Shown: positions 54,217 through 63,022, numbered from the stretch's first letter. The stretch: DNA of 64,000 bases from an uncultured Collinsella sp. (GCA_900541015.1 UQIB01000010.1:1-64000); one strand, 5' to 3'. The notes: generated from the sequence alone by a model not told the origin. Translations and numbers: made by a program.

Positions 54217-55488
54217 CTACGTAAACATGCGGTCTCTCAGCTCGGCCGCCTCGTTAATCTCGACGTTGGTGCGGCCTTGGTGGTCTTCGGTGCGCTTGCT
54301 GGTGAGCTTGCCGTCCTTTAGTCCGTAGGTGGTGTACTGAACGATTGCGCCGGCGGTTTCGGCTGCCTGACGTAGGGGCTCGTAGGTGTCGGTTTGTTCG
54401 CACCATGCATAGAAATCATCAACGGAGGCGTTGGGATTGCCGCTAAAGAGTCGATACCATTCGCGTCCAAAGCTGCCAAGGACCGAGAACGTCTTTTTCT
54501 CGACAAGCTTGTCGCCCTTGTATTTATAGTCCAGCGTGAGGTCCACCAGATAGGCGGCTCCCGTTTCAAAGGCGTTCTCATTGCCCTGATGACCGATGAC
54601 CTCGGCCTCCGGGTAGTACTTGTCAATAAACTCGGCGGCGTCGCCTTCGTAATCGGCAACGATGCGCGCACTCTGCACCTTGCCCCGCTTGTACGTGTAG
54701 TGCAGGATGCGCAGCAGTCGCTCCTGCCAAAACGCATAGGAAAACAGGTGGTCGACAAAGTGCGGGTTCTTAAGCCGATTGGCCCGATCCATCCAAACGG
54801 TTTGGAACAGTTGGTAGTCGGCCTGCGGCTCGCCCGTGACCTCGCGGAACCACTGCACGGCGACGTCGGCGGGGATATAGAACGATAGTCGCTCCTGCGG
54901 AGTACCGCTCTTGGTCGTTTTGCCGCGCAGGGGAATCTCGACCTCGTAGCCAGAACCGTCGTCCGTTCCGCAGTTTAAAACGGGCGGCAGCATAAACTGG
55001 CAGGGGCCCTCGTCGCATACGCGCATCGGCTGGGGGCTAACAGGATGCCCGTCAAACTCCATCTCGATGTCTGTGTCGTCTTCTTCGTCCTCGTCATCAT
55101 CTTCGATGCCAAGGTCGTAGCCGGTGTAGTAGTCATCCAGGTGTCGCTCGTTTACATTTCGCCCGTTTACGACGTCAAAGACGGTAACACCCGTCATGCG
55201 GTCGCAATACTTTGCGACTTCAAAGAGGTTGCAACTCTCCTCGGGCGTAAAGTTATCCATGCGGCGCTGGAACTCGATAGCGCATTCCTCGGGATCATAG
55301 CCGTCCATGCCGCTGCCATTGACCCACCAGTTGGGATCACGATTACTTTTGAAGTACCACCAGTACCAGACGGGGCAGAATACCGCATTTACGCCAAAAA
55401 AGACCTTTTGGATGATGTCGCCGTTGCCGTCGAACTTGTAATCGAGCGGCAAGTTAACAACCGGATCGTTTGATGTGTCACGCGCCAT
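54217..55488 (-). CDS. hypothetical protein, first gene of the RyR/TIR operon
   Basis: The 423-residue product is soluble, acidic and rich in Trp/Tyr (FCPVWYWWYFKSNRDPNWWVNG). It has a long acidic run (about 125-145, DDDEDEEDDTDIEME). No known motif is visible. It precedes the channel-like gene by 60 nt on the same strand, and the upstream region has a TGTTGCGCAACA operator, so it leads a three-gene operon. ATG 55488. Confidence 0.72.
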   Translation of the reverse strand: MARDTSNDPVVNLPLDYKFDGNGDIIQKVFFGVNAVFCPVWYWWYFKSNRDPNWWVNGSGMDGYDPEECAIEFQRRMDNFTPEESCNLFEVAKYCDRMTGVTVFDVVNGRNVNERHLDDYYTGYDLGIEDDDEDEEDDTDIEMEFDGHPVSPQPMRVCDEGPCQFMLPPVLNCGTDDGSGYEVEIPLRGKTTKSGTPQERLSFYIPADVAVQWFREVTGEPQADYQLFQTVWMDRANRLKNPHFVDHLFSYAFWQERLLRILHYTYKRGKVQSARIVADYEGDAAEFIDKYYPEAEVIGHQGNENAFETGAAYLVDLTLDYKYKGDKLVEKKTFSVLGSFGREWYRLFSGNPNASVDDFYAWCEQTDTYEPLRQAAETAGAIVQYTTYGLKDGKLTSKRTEDHQGRTNVEINEAAELRDRMFT

Positions 55489-55515
55489 GGTGTGCTCCCT
55501 GCGATGATTTGTGTT

Positions 55516-55556
55516 GCGCGCGAAGGCCAGATTCGATGCGTCTGACCTTCGCGCGC
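55516..55556. repeat. inverted repeat between the large protein gene and the RyR operon
   Basis: 16-nt arms (55516-55531, 55541-55556) pair with one mismatch around a 9-nt loop, starting GCGCGCGAAGG. It may terminate the upstream minus-strand transcript, although no T run follows. Confidence 0.6.
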
Positions 55557-55594
55557 CTGTTGCTTCGCATACTAGGCCGCCTGCGCTGCATTCT

Positions 55595-55606
55595 GTTGCG
55601 CAACAT
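55595..55606. promoter_or_regulatory. TGTTGCGCAACA operator
   Basis: A perfect copy in the longer context TTCTGTTGCGCAACAT, identical to the site at 35776. It lies 107 nt upstream of the RyR/TIR operon. A half-like GCGCAACAG sits near 55644. Confidence 0.82.
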
Positions 55607-55680
55607 CGTGGACGGCGCGGTTCGACGTCCAGGGCCGACGCCGCGCAACAGATACATGGATTGGCCGTGCCAATCGCTCT

Positions 55681-58275
55681 CTAGTAGCGCGCCGAGCGCT
55701 GGGCGTTGCCCGGGTTGTAGCCCGCCCAGGCGGCGATGACGTCCGACTCAACGACGCTCGTTGCAATGTTGATAAAGCTGCCGACACGGGGCAGGTCGGT
55801 ATGGAAGTCTTCGAGCAGGTTGGGCTGGAACCTAAAGTCCTCAAAGTTGATGGTGTTGGGGTTGTAGAGCTGACAAGTACCATCCTCGGTAGAGATCGGG
55901 CCAACCATGTAAACGGCCTTGTGCTCAACGACCTCGGTATCGTCGACGTCGACCACCTCTCCGCGATCGTGCGCGGCAGCGGCGTGCTCCATGAGCTCGA
56001 GGAATCGGTCGGCTTCGGCACTGCAGAGTACGCAGCGCGAGAAGAGCACCGTAAGGGCATAACCCGTTTTACGACCTAGTTTTTCTCGTAGCTCGTTAAA
56101 TCGTTGCGACTGCTCTGGGGTCATGCGCGTCTTGGACGGCGCGGTCTGCTTGAGTCCGCACGTCTTAAGGAACATCGCGTTGGCCTTGCGTAGGGCGCTC
56201 ATAGCGGCAGAGTCGCTCTTTGCCGCGGAGACGTCGATACGTCCTCCCTCGGGAATCTGCTTATAGCGAGAGAAGCCCTTCTCGCCCTCGACGGGCATCC
56301 AGTACGTAATGACGTCATTTTCCACTACGCTAAAGCGGCACGTAAAGGGCGTGCCGATTGCCGGTGCCTCGCCGTAGAACTTTATGCGTACGGCTTGGTC
56401 GGTGTCCGCCATCCACATCATAAAGCGATGGTTATTGTCGCCGTCATGGCTCCGGAGCTTTGCAATAAGGTAACAAACCGAGTCGCAACGGCTTTCGAGT
56501 GCGGCGCCTCTTCCGGTGGCGATGGCGCTTATGCCTTGGGCCTTGAGCTCGATGTCGCGGTGCAGCGCGTTGAGCTCTTCGGATGTCAACAGGTCTTGGC
56601 CGAGAAGCCCCGCGACAAGCGCGCCGACTTCTATGTCGGTAGTAAGGGCGGCGTCGATAACCTTGCGGTGCGCCTGGTGGCTTGCATAAGCCGGCATAGG
56701 TTTGCGGCCTGTGGCAAATCCAAATGGGTCGCGGATCTGGTCGCCGCCGCGATAGAGCGGCTCTAAAAAGAACATGTTCATGTCATTTTGCTTACCCTGC
56801 TTTTGACCGTAGGCATCGAGGGAGCTCCAGACATGCTTTTCTGCAATGGGGTTCATCCACAGGCTGATTTTCGATTTTTCTGCCGAGGAGGTCGAAGTGC
56901 CCTTTTTGGAGCTTGAGGCGGGACGAGAAGCCGGTTTCTGATATCCAGCGGGGAGAACTTGTTCAAAATCGAATTTTTTAAGCAGTCTAACGTAGACTCC
57001 GACCGATGCTTCCTCTGCCATTTCCGCCATGACCGACTGCGATGGGTCGTCGACAAAGGAAATGCGCGTTTTGCCATCATCGGAGACTGCCTGGCAGTAG
57101 CCGCATCGAAGAGCGACATAGCCTTCGTTATCGCTGCCACGGTCAAAATACATTTGCTCTTTGCAGCCGAGCGTGCCAGGGACGAATGCGGTCGGGTTCG
57201 CTATATCGGGGACCGTAATGGCAGCGCCGGTTGCGCGCTTAAGCTCATCGAAATACTCGACGTACAGCGGAATTTTGTAGTGCTGGACGAGCGCCTCGAG
57301 AACGATGGCGTTGGGCACGGAGTGCGCCACGCGATAGCTCACGGAGTTATAGCCCCATTCGACATCGGTTGCATCATCGGGGATTCCGTGGCCTGCCATG
57401 GTGGACAGGACTTCATCGGGTGAGTCAAACGTACCGTCGGGTGTGCCGCAAATCGCCTGGAGTGAGAACCCGCCAAAGCACTTTTCGAGATCATCGCGGA
57501 TATACTCACAGCAGTCATGATTGGGAAAGACGATGCGAAACGTCATCGCACCCATGGCTTGGGACATGTAGACGTTGCCCGATGCCTGGGCATCGGACTC
57601 TGCCTGGGCATCGGACTCTGCCTGGGGCTCCTCTTGGGCGCCAAATTGGTCCTTGAGGAAGTCGAAGTACAGGGACACGTTTCCGCGCTGCGCGTACGAA
57701 CGCATGATGGGGTCGGTGGTGTCCTCAAAGTACTTTTGGCTTCCGTCGGGCATGGACATGGTTCCCATGCCACAGCGGAACAGGGTGTCGGTGGCACCGT
57801 CGAACCCCTCCGGGAAATACACCCAGCAGCTCTTGTCGACCACGTTTGCAAACGAGACGCTATCGCCCTGCGCATCGGCGATCACGGCGCCGGCGGCGAT
57901 CTCATCGGCATCGGTGTACTCGTAGTAGACGGGAACGCCGACCATCTTGGAGATAGTCTTGGCAACCTCCAGCGAGGGGATGCCGTTGTATTCGTACTGG
58001 AGTGAGTTGTAGCCCCAGACGACGTTGGTGACCTCTTCGCCGTCGGACCCGCAGGTTTCTAGGGCGGCATTGGTGGCGTCGGTCGGATTCATGTGCTGGA
58101 AGTCCTCGTAATCGGGGATCACGGCAGCAAAGCAGAACTCGCCATAGTCTCGCTCCAGGGCAGCTTTGGCCTGCATGCAGATATCGTGGTTGGGAAACAC
58201 GATGCGATTGACAATCTGGTTGATCGAGATCCCTCGGTCGGTATCTTGAAGTAGATGCTCAAAAATCTCGTCCAT
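55681..58275 (-). CDS. large protein with internal duplication, unknown function
   Basis: The 864-residue protein has two homologous segments of about 200 residues, each opening with RIVFPNHD (near 25 and 245). Both contain VxWGYNSxxY and end before a short linker (SVSLYFDFLKDQF; SVGVYVRLLKKF). Between them lie tandem 18-bp repeats coding for AQAESD. The C-terminal 400 residues are unrecognised and include several Cys. No signal peptide or TM segment. ATG 58275 follows AAGGA; a longer frame upstream would run over the operator region and is rejected. Confidence 0.75.
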   Translation of the reverse strand: MDEIFEHLLQDTDRGISINQIVNRIVFPNHDICMQAKAALERDYGEFCFAAVIPDYEDFQHMNPTDATNAALETCGSDGEEVTNVVWGYNSLQYEYNGIPSLEVAKTISKMVGVPVYYEYTDADEIAAGAVIADAQGDSVSFANVVDKSCWVYFPEGFDGATDTLFRCGMGTMSMPDGSQKYFEDTTDPIMRSYAQRGNVSLYFDFLKDQFGAQEEPQAESDAQAESDAQASGNVYMSQAMGAMTFRIVFPNHDCCEYIRDDLEKCFGGFSLQAICGTPDGTFDSPDEVLSTMAGHGIPDDATDVEWGYNSVSYRVAHSVPNAIVLEALVQHYKIPLYVEYFDELKRATGAAITVPDIANPTAFVPGTLGCKEQMYFDRGSDNEGYVALRCGYCQAVSDDGKTRISFVDDPSQSVMAEMAEEASVGVYVRLLKKFDFEQVLPAGYQKPASRPASSSKKGTSTSSAEKSKISLWMNPIAEKHVWSSLDAYGQKQGKQNDMNMFFLEPLYRGGDQIRDPFGFATGRKPMPAYASHQAHRKVIDAALTTDIEVGALVAGLLGQDLLTSEELNALHRDIELKAQGISAIATGRGAALESRCDSVCYLIAKLRSHDGDNNHRFMMWMADTDQAVRIKFYGEAPAIGTPFTCRFSVVENDVITYWMPVEGEKGFSRYKQIPEGGRIDVSAAKSDSAAMSALRKANAMFLKTCGLKQTAPSKTRMTPEQSQRFNELREKLGRKTGYALTVLFSRCVLCSAEADRFLELMEHAAAAHDRGEVVDVDDTEVVEHKAVYMVGPISTEDGTCQLYNPNTINFEDFRFQPNLLEDFHTDLPRVGSFINIATSVVESDVIAAWAGYNPGNAQRSARY

Positions 58276-58368
58276 CGTTCCTTCTTTCGTATGCGGTGAA
58301 AGCCCGCGATTCCGGTATTGGGCTCGTGGCTCTGCTAACTCGAACGCTACCGCCCCGATGGGCGAGAA

Positions 58369-58380
58369 CGTTGCGCAACA
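58369..58380. promoter_or_regulatory. CGTTGCGCAACA operator
   Basis: Matches the palindrome at 11 of 12, 94 nt upstream of the gene read leftward from 58275. Its partner at 58459 is in mirror orientation. Confidence 0.72.
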
Positions 58381-58458
58381 TCCGCGAGCGCGCAAATTGC
58401 AATGCGGAACGGTTTGTCCCGGGGCGTTTTGAGAGCGGATCCGTCTTGTTCTCGGCAA

Positions 58459-58470
58459 TGTTGCGCAACG
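58459..58470. promoter_or_regulatory. TGTTGCGCAACG operator
   Basis: Matches the palindrome at 11 of 12, 70 nt upstream of the gene starting at 58540. Together with 58369 it controls the divergent pair. Confidence 0.72.
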
Positions 58471-58539
58471 CCTGCTTGGCATGGATTTCTACACTTGAGT
58501 TGTCCAAAAGGGATTCGGTTCTTGAATGGGGGATGAACG

Positions 58540-59085
58540 ATGAGCAGGAACTCCTATTACGATGACGATATGTCTGAAGAGGACTACGAGCGGGTCATGG
58601 AGCATATGTATGAGCTTGAGTGCGAGCTCGAGGAGCCTCATGACGCTCGCGCCGACCAGTTGATTCGCGAGGAGCTCGAGGATCTTTCGAGTGCCATGTT
58701 GTTTGAGCCGGTGGTCAAAAACGGTGAGTACCTTGGTGAGCGCGACCATGTGCCCGGGTATTGGACGGATTGTCGCGATTTGGAGTCCGAGTCTTCAGGC
58801 ACTTCGAGCGATGCTGACGAGGTGGAGAAGGATGAGCCGTTTGATTTGATTGGCTATCAGGGCTCTTCCTCGGGCGGTTCGGTGCTCGACATGTTTACTC
58901 CCATTTTAAGGAGTCACGTGTTCTGGATCTTCATCGCGTTTCTGGTGTTTATCGGCCTGCTCGACATGTTCTACGACAGTTTTATTGTTCCTTCGGGCTT
59001 CGCTATAAGCCGCATCAATTTTCAGGGTTTGGTGTTGCTGGCGATTGTCGTAGCATGCGTTGCCCTGAGGCGTCGTCGCCGTTAA
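58540..59085 (+). CDS. small membrane protein, unknown function
   Basis: The 181-residue protein is very acidic in its first two thirds (MSRNSYYDDDMSEEDYERVMEHMYELECELEE) and has two TM segments at the C-terminus (HVFWIFIAFLVFIGLLDMF, about 125-145, and INFQGLVLLAIVVACVAL, about 158-175). It ends in RRRRR. No family is recognised. ATG 58540 follows GGGGGATG. It lies between two operator sites. Confidence 0.75.
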   Translation: MSRNSYYDDDMSEEDYERVMEHMYELECELEEPHDARADQLIREELEDLSSAMLFEPVVKNGEYLGERDHVPGYWTDCRDLESESSGTSSDADEVEKDEPFDLIGYQGSSSGGSVLDMFTPILRSHVFWIFIAFLVFIGLLDMFYDSFIVPSGFAISRINFQGLVLLAIVVACVALRRRRR

Positions 59086-59109
59086 CGGCGGTATTGACGC
59101 AGTTTCCGA

Positions 59110-59121
59110 TGTTGCGCAACA
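59110..59121. promoter_or_regulatory. TGTTGCGCAACA operator
   Basis: A perfect copy 60 nt upstream of the acetyltransferase gene, in the 96-nt gap after the small membrane protein gene. Confidence 0.82.
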
Positions 59122-59181
59122 GGTTATCTGGACAGCGCCGTATGCTCGGGTTGTCCTGAAAGCGAGAGAAAGGACAGGACA

Positions 59182-59730
59182 ATGGCTGAAGTTGAAGTAA
59201 GGGCTTTGGGTCCCGACGACGTCGACGATATGGTCGATCTGGACGAGCAGTCGGGCTACGAGGTCTATGACGAGTACGCGGACTTTGTTGAGGACGAGGA
59301 CGAGGAGAATAGCAGCCTCTGGGGTGTCTTTGTCGATGATGAGCTGGTCGGTTTTTGCGTAACGGGCGGTGCAGATGACCCCGACCTGCCGGATGCCGTT
59401 ACGGAGCACCCGCTCAACGAGTGCACGTCGACGTTTTTGAGCCATGTGTATGTTGATCCTGACTACCGCGGTAACGGCTATGGCGCGCGCCTGGTACACG
59501 ACGCCCTATTGGGATACTGGGAGAGCGAGGGCGAGCAGCAGCCTACATTCCTGGATCTGAGCGGATATCTCTTTGACGATGCTGATGCGGATCCGATTAA
59601 GCTCGCGCATCTGCTCATCGACTTCTTTGGTAAGAACGGGTTTGAGCCTATTCCCGATGATGAGCACGACATCACCTACACCTGCATGGTCTTGGATCCC
59701 AAGAACTTTAAGGACCCGGACGCAGAGTAG
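59182..59730 (+). CDS. GNAT-family acetyltransferase
   Basis: GNAT enzymes move acetyl from acetyl-CoA to an amine. The 182-residue protein shows motif A (LSHVYVDPDYRGNGYGARLV, about 95-114) and a typical strand/helix plan. It has an acidic insert (DEYADFVEDEDEENS) and a C-terminal half with an acidic loop. The substrate is unknown. It has its own TGTTGCGCAACA site, linking it to the signalling cluster. ATG 59182 follows AAAGGA. Confidence 0.85.
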   Translation: MAEVEVRALGPDDVDDMVDLDEQSGYEVYDEYADFVEDEDEENSSLWGVFVDDELVGFCVTGGADDPDLPDAVTEHPLNECTSTFLSHVYVDPDYRGNGYGARLVHDALLGYWESEGEQQPTFLDLSGYLFDDADADPIKLAHLLIDFFGKNGFEPIPDDEHDITYTCMVLDPKNFKDPDAE

Positions 59731-59850
59731 AGGCTGCGATCTGTTGGCTCAGCTTCCCTAGTTGATGTTTGACGGGGCCGGGCGATCTAGTTGTGATGGC
59801 TGGACGTCCGGCCATTTTTGTTGCCTGTCGGGGTTGGTGGTCGGTGCGTT

Positions 59851-60152
59851 TGTCTCGATCTGTAACATCTGGCGGGGGATACGGGGTCTAGCTGTTACAG
59901 ATCGAGACTGTTCCTCGACCGACAACTCAACTGTCTCAATCTGTAACATCTGGGGCTGGTTTTGCTCCGTAACTGTTACAGATCGAGACGTTTGTGAGCC
60001 GTGTCGACCGTTTGTCTCGATCTGTAACACCTAGACGAAGATTCGGCCTGCAGATGTTACAGATCGAGATGTTAACCAAGGAGGCTGACTGAATGTCTCG
60101 ATCCGTAACATGTAGACCCGGTTTTGTCTCGTAACTGTTACAGATTGAGACA
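59851..60152. repeat. tandem array of four 59-nt hairpin repeats, 81-nt period
   Basis: Units start at 59851, 59932, 60013 and 60094, exactly 81 nt apart. Each has a TGTCTCGATCTGTAACA-type left arm, a loop of exactly 25 nt of variable sequence, and a TGTTACAGATCGAGACA-type right arm, followed by a variable 22-nt spacer. The pattern matches the arrays at 16341 and the single copies at 24011 and 29613. It lies between the acetyltransferase gene and the leader of the helicase gene. Confidence 0.92.
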
Positions 60153-60423
60153 ATTGACCCAGACTCGCCCCGTCCGCCCCGTCATCTGTGGTTTACGTGG
60201 GGGCATGCGAAGCACGGGTATACTAACCGGCGGCGAATCTGCTCCATCGCTTAGAGCTGCTGCGTCTGGACGGCGCGTGATAGGGCTGCCAAAGCGATCG
60301 CCAGCGTGCTGAGCAACGTCCTCTCTGTGCGCACCCGTTTTTGTATGTATTAGCGCACTACCAAGCACGCCCGCGCGGCCGCATGCCGTGCCCATTGCGC
60401 GTGCAGATAAGGAACAACGACAT

Positions 60424-62673
60424 ATGCGTAATTCTGTATCCGACGTCACGGACGCCGAGATTCTGGACGAGGCCCGCGAGGCCATGACCCAGGCTGCCTT
60501 CGATGCTGCCGACGAGGCCAGCGCCGCCGAGACCGTCGAGTCCGCGACCGAGAACCTGCCCGCCTTTGACGAGCTGGGTCTTTCGGACGAGATGCTTCGT
60601 GCTATCGAGAACCTGGGCTACACGGCGCCTACGCCTGTCCAGGCTGGCTCGATCCCCGTGGTGCTCGAAGGCCGTGACCTGCTTGCCGCCGCCCAGACCG
60701 GTACCGGCAAGACGGCCGCCTTTTTGCTCCCGACCATGAACAGCCTGGAGCACATCGCTCCGCCCAAGCCCGTGCGTGAGCGCGGCGGCCGCAACCGCCG
60801 TCGCGGTGCTAAAAAGCCCGAGGGCAACGGCCGTGGCCCCGTGATGCTCGTCATCACCCCCACGCGCGAGCTTGCCCAGCAGATCGACGAGGTCGCGAGC
60901 AAAATCGCCGACGTCACGGGCCACGTTGCCGTGACCGTCGTGGGCGGCGTGAGCTACAAGCCGCAGACCGCGGCACTCAAGTACGGCTGCGATATCCTGG
61001 TCGCCACGCCGGGCCGTCTGGTCGATCTGATCGAGCAGGGTGCCTGCCACCTGGACGAGGTTAAGGTCCTGGTGCTCGACGAGGCCGATCGCATGCTCGA
61101 CATGGGCTTTTTGCCCGCCGTCCGCCGCATTGTGCGCGAGACGCCGGCCGAGCGCCAGACGCTGCTGTTCTCGGCGACGCTCGACGAGGAGGCCGTGGGC
61201 GAGATCACTGATCTGGTGAGCGACCCGGCCCGCGTGGAGATCGCGCCCGCCACGTCGACCGCCGACACCGTCGACCAGTTTGTGTTCCCGGTGTCCATCG
61301 AGGCCAAGAACAACCTGTTGCCCGAGTTTCTCAAGAAGGAGGGCCCGGAGCGCACCATTGTCTTTATGCGCACCAAGCATCGCGCCGACAGCTGCTGCCG
61401 TCGTCTGGAGCGTAAGGGCATCAAGGCCGCCGCGATTCACGGCAACCGCAGCCAGGCCCAGCGCGAGCGTGCCCTTTCGGCCTTCCGCGACGGTACCGTC
61501 GACGTGTTGGTGGCAACCGACGTGCTCGCCCGCGGCATCGACATTAGCGACGTGCGCTACGTCGTGAACTTTGACGTGCCAGCCGAGCCGACCGACTACA
61601 TCCACCGCATTGGCCGCACGGGCCGCGCCGGCGAGCTGGGCTGGGCCATCACGTTTGTGACCGAGCAGGACGTGGACGAGTTCTACGAGATCGAGAAGCT
61701 CATGGACAAGACTGCCGACATCTACGAGGCCGGCGACCTGCACGTGGGTCCCAATCCGCCCGCGGTTGATCCCGAGCGCGACCCTGCGGCCTTTAAGGTG
61801 AAGAAGAAGACCAAGCGCGGCAAGTCCAAGAGCAAGAAGAAGCTTGAGCAGGCACGTCGCGACGGCAAACGCAACGGCGATGACTACGGCGATGTGGCCG
61901 GTCGTTCTAACCGCGGTCGCGACGAGCGTCGCGGCGACGGCGAGCGCCCGAGCCGTCCCAAGCGCGGCGGCAAGACCCGCGTGCGCGAGGGCGTTCAGGC
62001 TCGCGTGGACGCGGCCGTGGAGAGCGTTGCCCGCGAGGTGGCTGCCGAGGAGCGCGGCGGTGCTGGTGCCGTCGAGCAGGCCCCGCGCGGCAACCGTGCC
62101 GAGCGCCGTGCCAAGCAGTTCCAGGGCGAGGCGCATCGCCGTCGCCGCGAGGACGAGGACCGCGGCGGTCGTCGCCGTGTCGAGCGCGAGGACGAGGGCC
62201 GTGGCTCGCGTAGCGGCAAGCGTGGTGCGGGCAACCGTCGTCGTTCCGGTCGTGATGACGAGCGCAGTGGCCGTGACGAGCGTCGCGGCGGCGAGGGTCG
62301 CGGCGAGCGTGGCACCCGCAGCGGTGAGTCCCGTGGCGGCAAGCGCTTTGAAGAGCGCGGAGGCCGTGGCGGCGAGCGTCGCGAGGGTGCTCGCGGTAAT
62401 GGCGGGCGCAGCGGTGCCGGTCGTTCTGGTGAGTCGCGCGATCGTCGCGATCCGCGTGCTAGCCGCGATCGTCGCGATGATTGGCGCAACTACGACGATA
62501 CCCGCGAGGAGCGTCGCGGCGGCTACCGTGGTGGTCGCGGCGGCAACCAGGCCGGTTCCCGTGGCGGTCGTGCCGGCGGTCGCGATAACCGTGGCAGCTA
62601 TGGTAACAATCGCGGCGGCAAGCGCGGCGGCAGCTCCCGTCGTCCCGGCGATGGCGGCGGCAAGCGCAAGTAA
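60424..62673 (+). CDS. DEAD-box RNA helicase with long RGG-rich tail
   Basis: The helicase unwinds structured RNA, for example in ribosome assembly or cold adaptation. Core motifs are intact: Q motif (GYTAPTPVQAGSIP), AQTGTGKTAA, PTRELAQQ, TPGRLVDL, VLDEADRMLD, FSATL, ARGIDISDV and HRIGRTGRAG. The last 250 residues are low complexity, rich in Arg, Gly, Glu and Asp (RGGRRRVERE, RRGGEGRGER), a likely RNA-binding or condensate-forming tail. Start ATG 60424 follows AAGGA. About 270 nt without a gene precede it; TATACT at 60219 may be its -10. Confidence 0.92.
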   Translation: MRNSVSDVTDAEILDEAREAMTQAAFDAADEASAAETVESATENLPAFDELGLSDEMLRAIENLGYTAPTPVQAGSIPVVLEGRDLLAAAQTGTGKTAAFLLPTMNSLEHIAPPKPVRERGGRNRRRGAKKPEGNGRGPVMLVITPTRELAQQIDEVASKIADVTGHVAVTVVGGVSYKPQTAALKYGCDILVATPGRLVDLIEQGACHLDEVKVLVLDEADRMLDMGFLPAVRRIVRETPAERQTLLFSATLDEEAVGEITDLVSDPARVEIAPATSTADTVDQFVFPVSIEAKNNLLPEFLKKEGPERTIVFMRTKHRADSCCRRLERKGIKAAAIHGNRSQAQRERALSAFRDGTVDVLVATDVLARGIDISDVRYVVNFDVPAEPTDYIHRIGRTGRAGELGWAITFVTEQDVDEFYEIEKLMDKTADIYEAGDLHVGPNPPAVDPERDPAAFKVKKKTKRGKSKSKKKLEQARRDGKRNGDDYGDVAGRSNRGRDERRGDGERPSRPKRGGKTRVREGVQARVDAAVESVAREVAAEERGGAGAVEQAPRGNRAERRAKQFQGEAHRRRREDEDRGGRRRVEREDEGRGSRSGKRGAGNRRRSGRDDERSGRDERRGGEGRGERGTRSGESRGGKRFEERGGRGGERREGARGNGGRSGAGRSGESRDRRDPRASRDRRDDWRNYDDTREERRGGYRGGRGGNQAGSRGGRAGGRDNRGSYGNNRGGKRGGSSRRPGDGGGKRK

Positions 62674-62706
62674 CATACGCGTCGCGCGGTAAGGCGAGAT
62701 GAGTTT

Positions 62707-62740
62707 GGGCCCCGAGCAGACTATGCTCGGGGCCCTTTTT
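62707..62740 (+). terminator. strong intrinsic terminator
   Basis: GGGCCCCGAGCA and TGCTCGGGGCCC form a perfect 12-bp stem around GACTA, followed by TTTTT. Confidence 0.9.
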
Positions 62741-62909
62741 AGTGCAAAGAGGTCAGAGCAAGGAGTGTCCCCGAGTGCCGGCAGAAAAGGATCGTCCCTA
62801 AGTGTCGCCTAAATACCGTTTATCGAAGAAAAAATACCGTTCGCCGGTCATAATGATTGTTCCGGCTTTGGGCTTGTCTACAATAACCCCCGTAAAAAGA
62901 AATGCGGAA

Positions 62910-62942
62910 GGTTACCGAGTCCCCTCGGACGTGGGCCTAACC
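62910..62942 (+). promoter_or_regulatory. RAT-like hairpin upstream of EIIA gene (tentative)
   Basis: GGTTA/TAACC closes a hairpin with CGAG/CTCG inside and asymmetric internal loops, loosely like targets of BglG/LicT antiterminators; such a protein is encoded two genes on. No overlapping terminator is visible, which weakens the call. Confidence 0.25.
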
Positions 62943-63022
62943 AAAGTCTTTGAACGGGTGTGTCTCTATGGATGCATTCGGTTGATTTTGGTTGGGCTAT
63001 ATTTATGAAGGGACATGCCACC

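Noticed and set aside
29713..59730. Type VI or type VII secretion locus
   Set aside because: Kinase, PP2C and FHA genes recall T6SS control, but no sheath, tube, baseplate, TssM, FtsK/EccC or WXG100 gene is visible.
59851..60152. CRISPR array
   Set aside because: Units are regular, but each repeat is an inverted pair enclosing a 25-nt variable loop, related copies are scattered singly in other gaps, and no cas genes are present.
62910..62942. Firm call of an antiterminator target upstream of the EIIA gene
   Set aside because: The hairpin is only loosely similar and no overlapping terminator exists, so it was kept only as a low-confidence feature.
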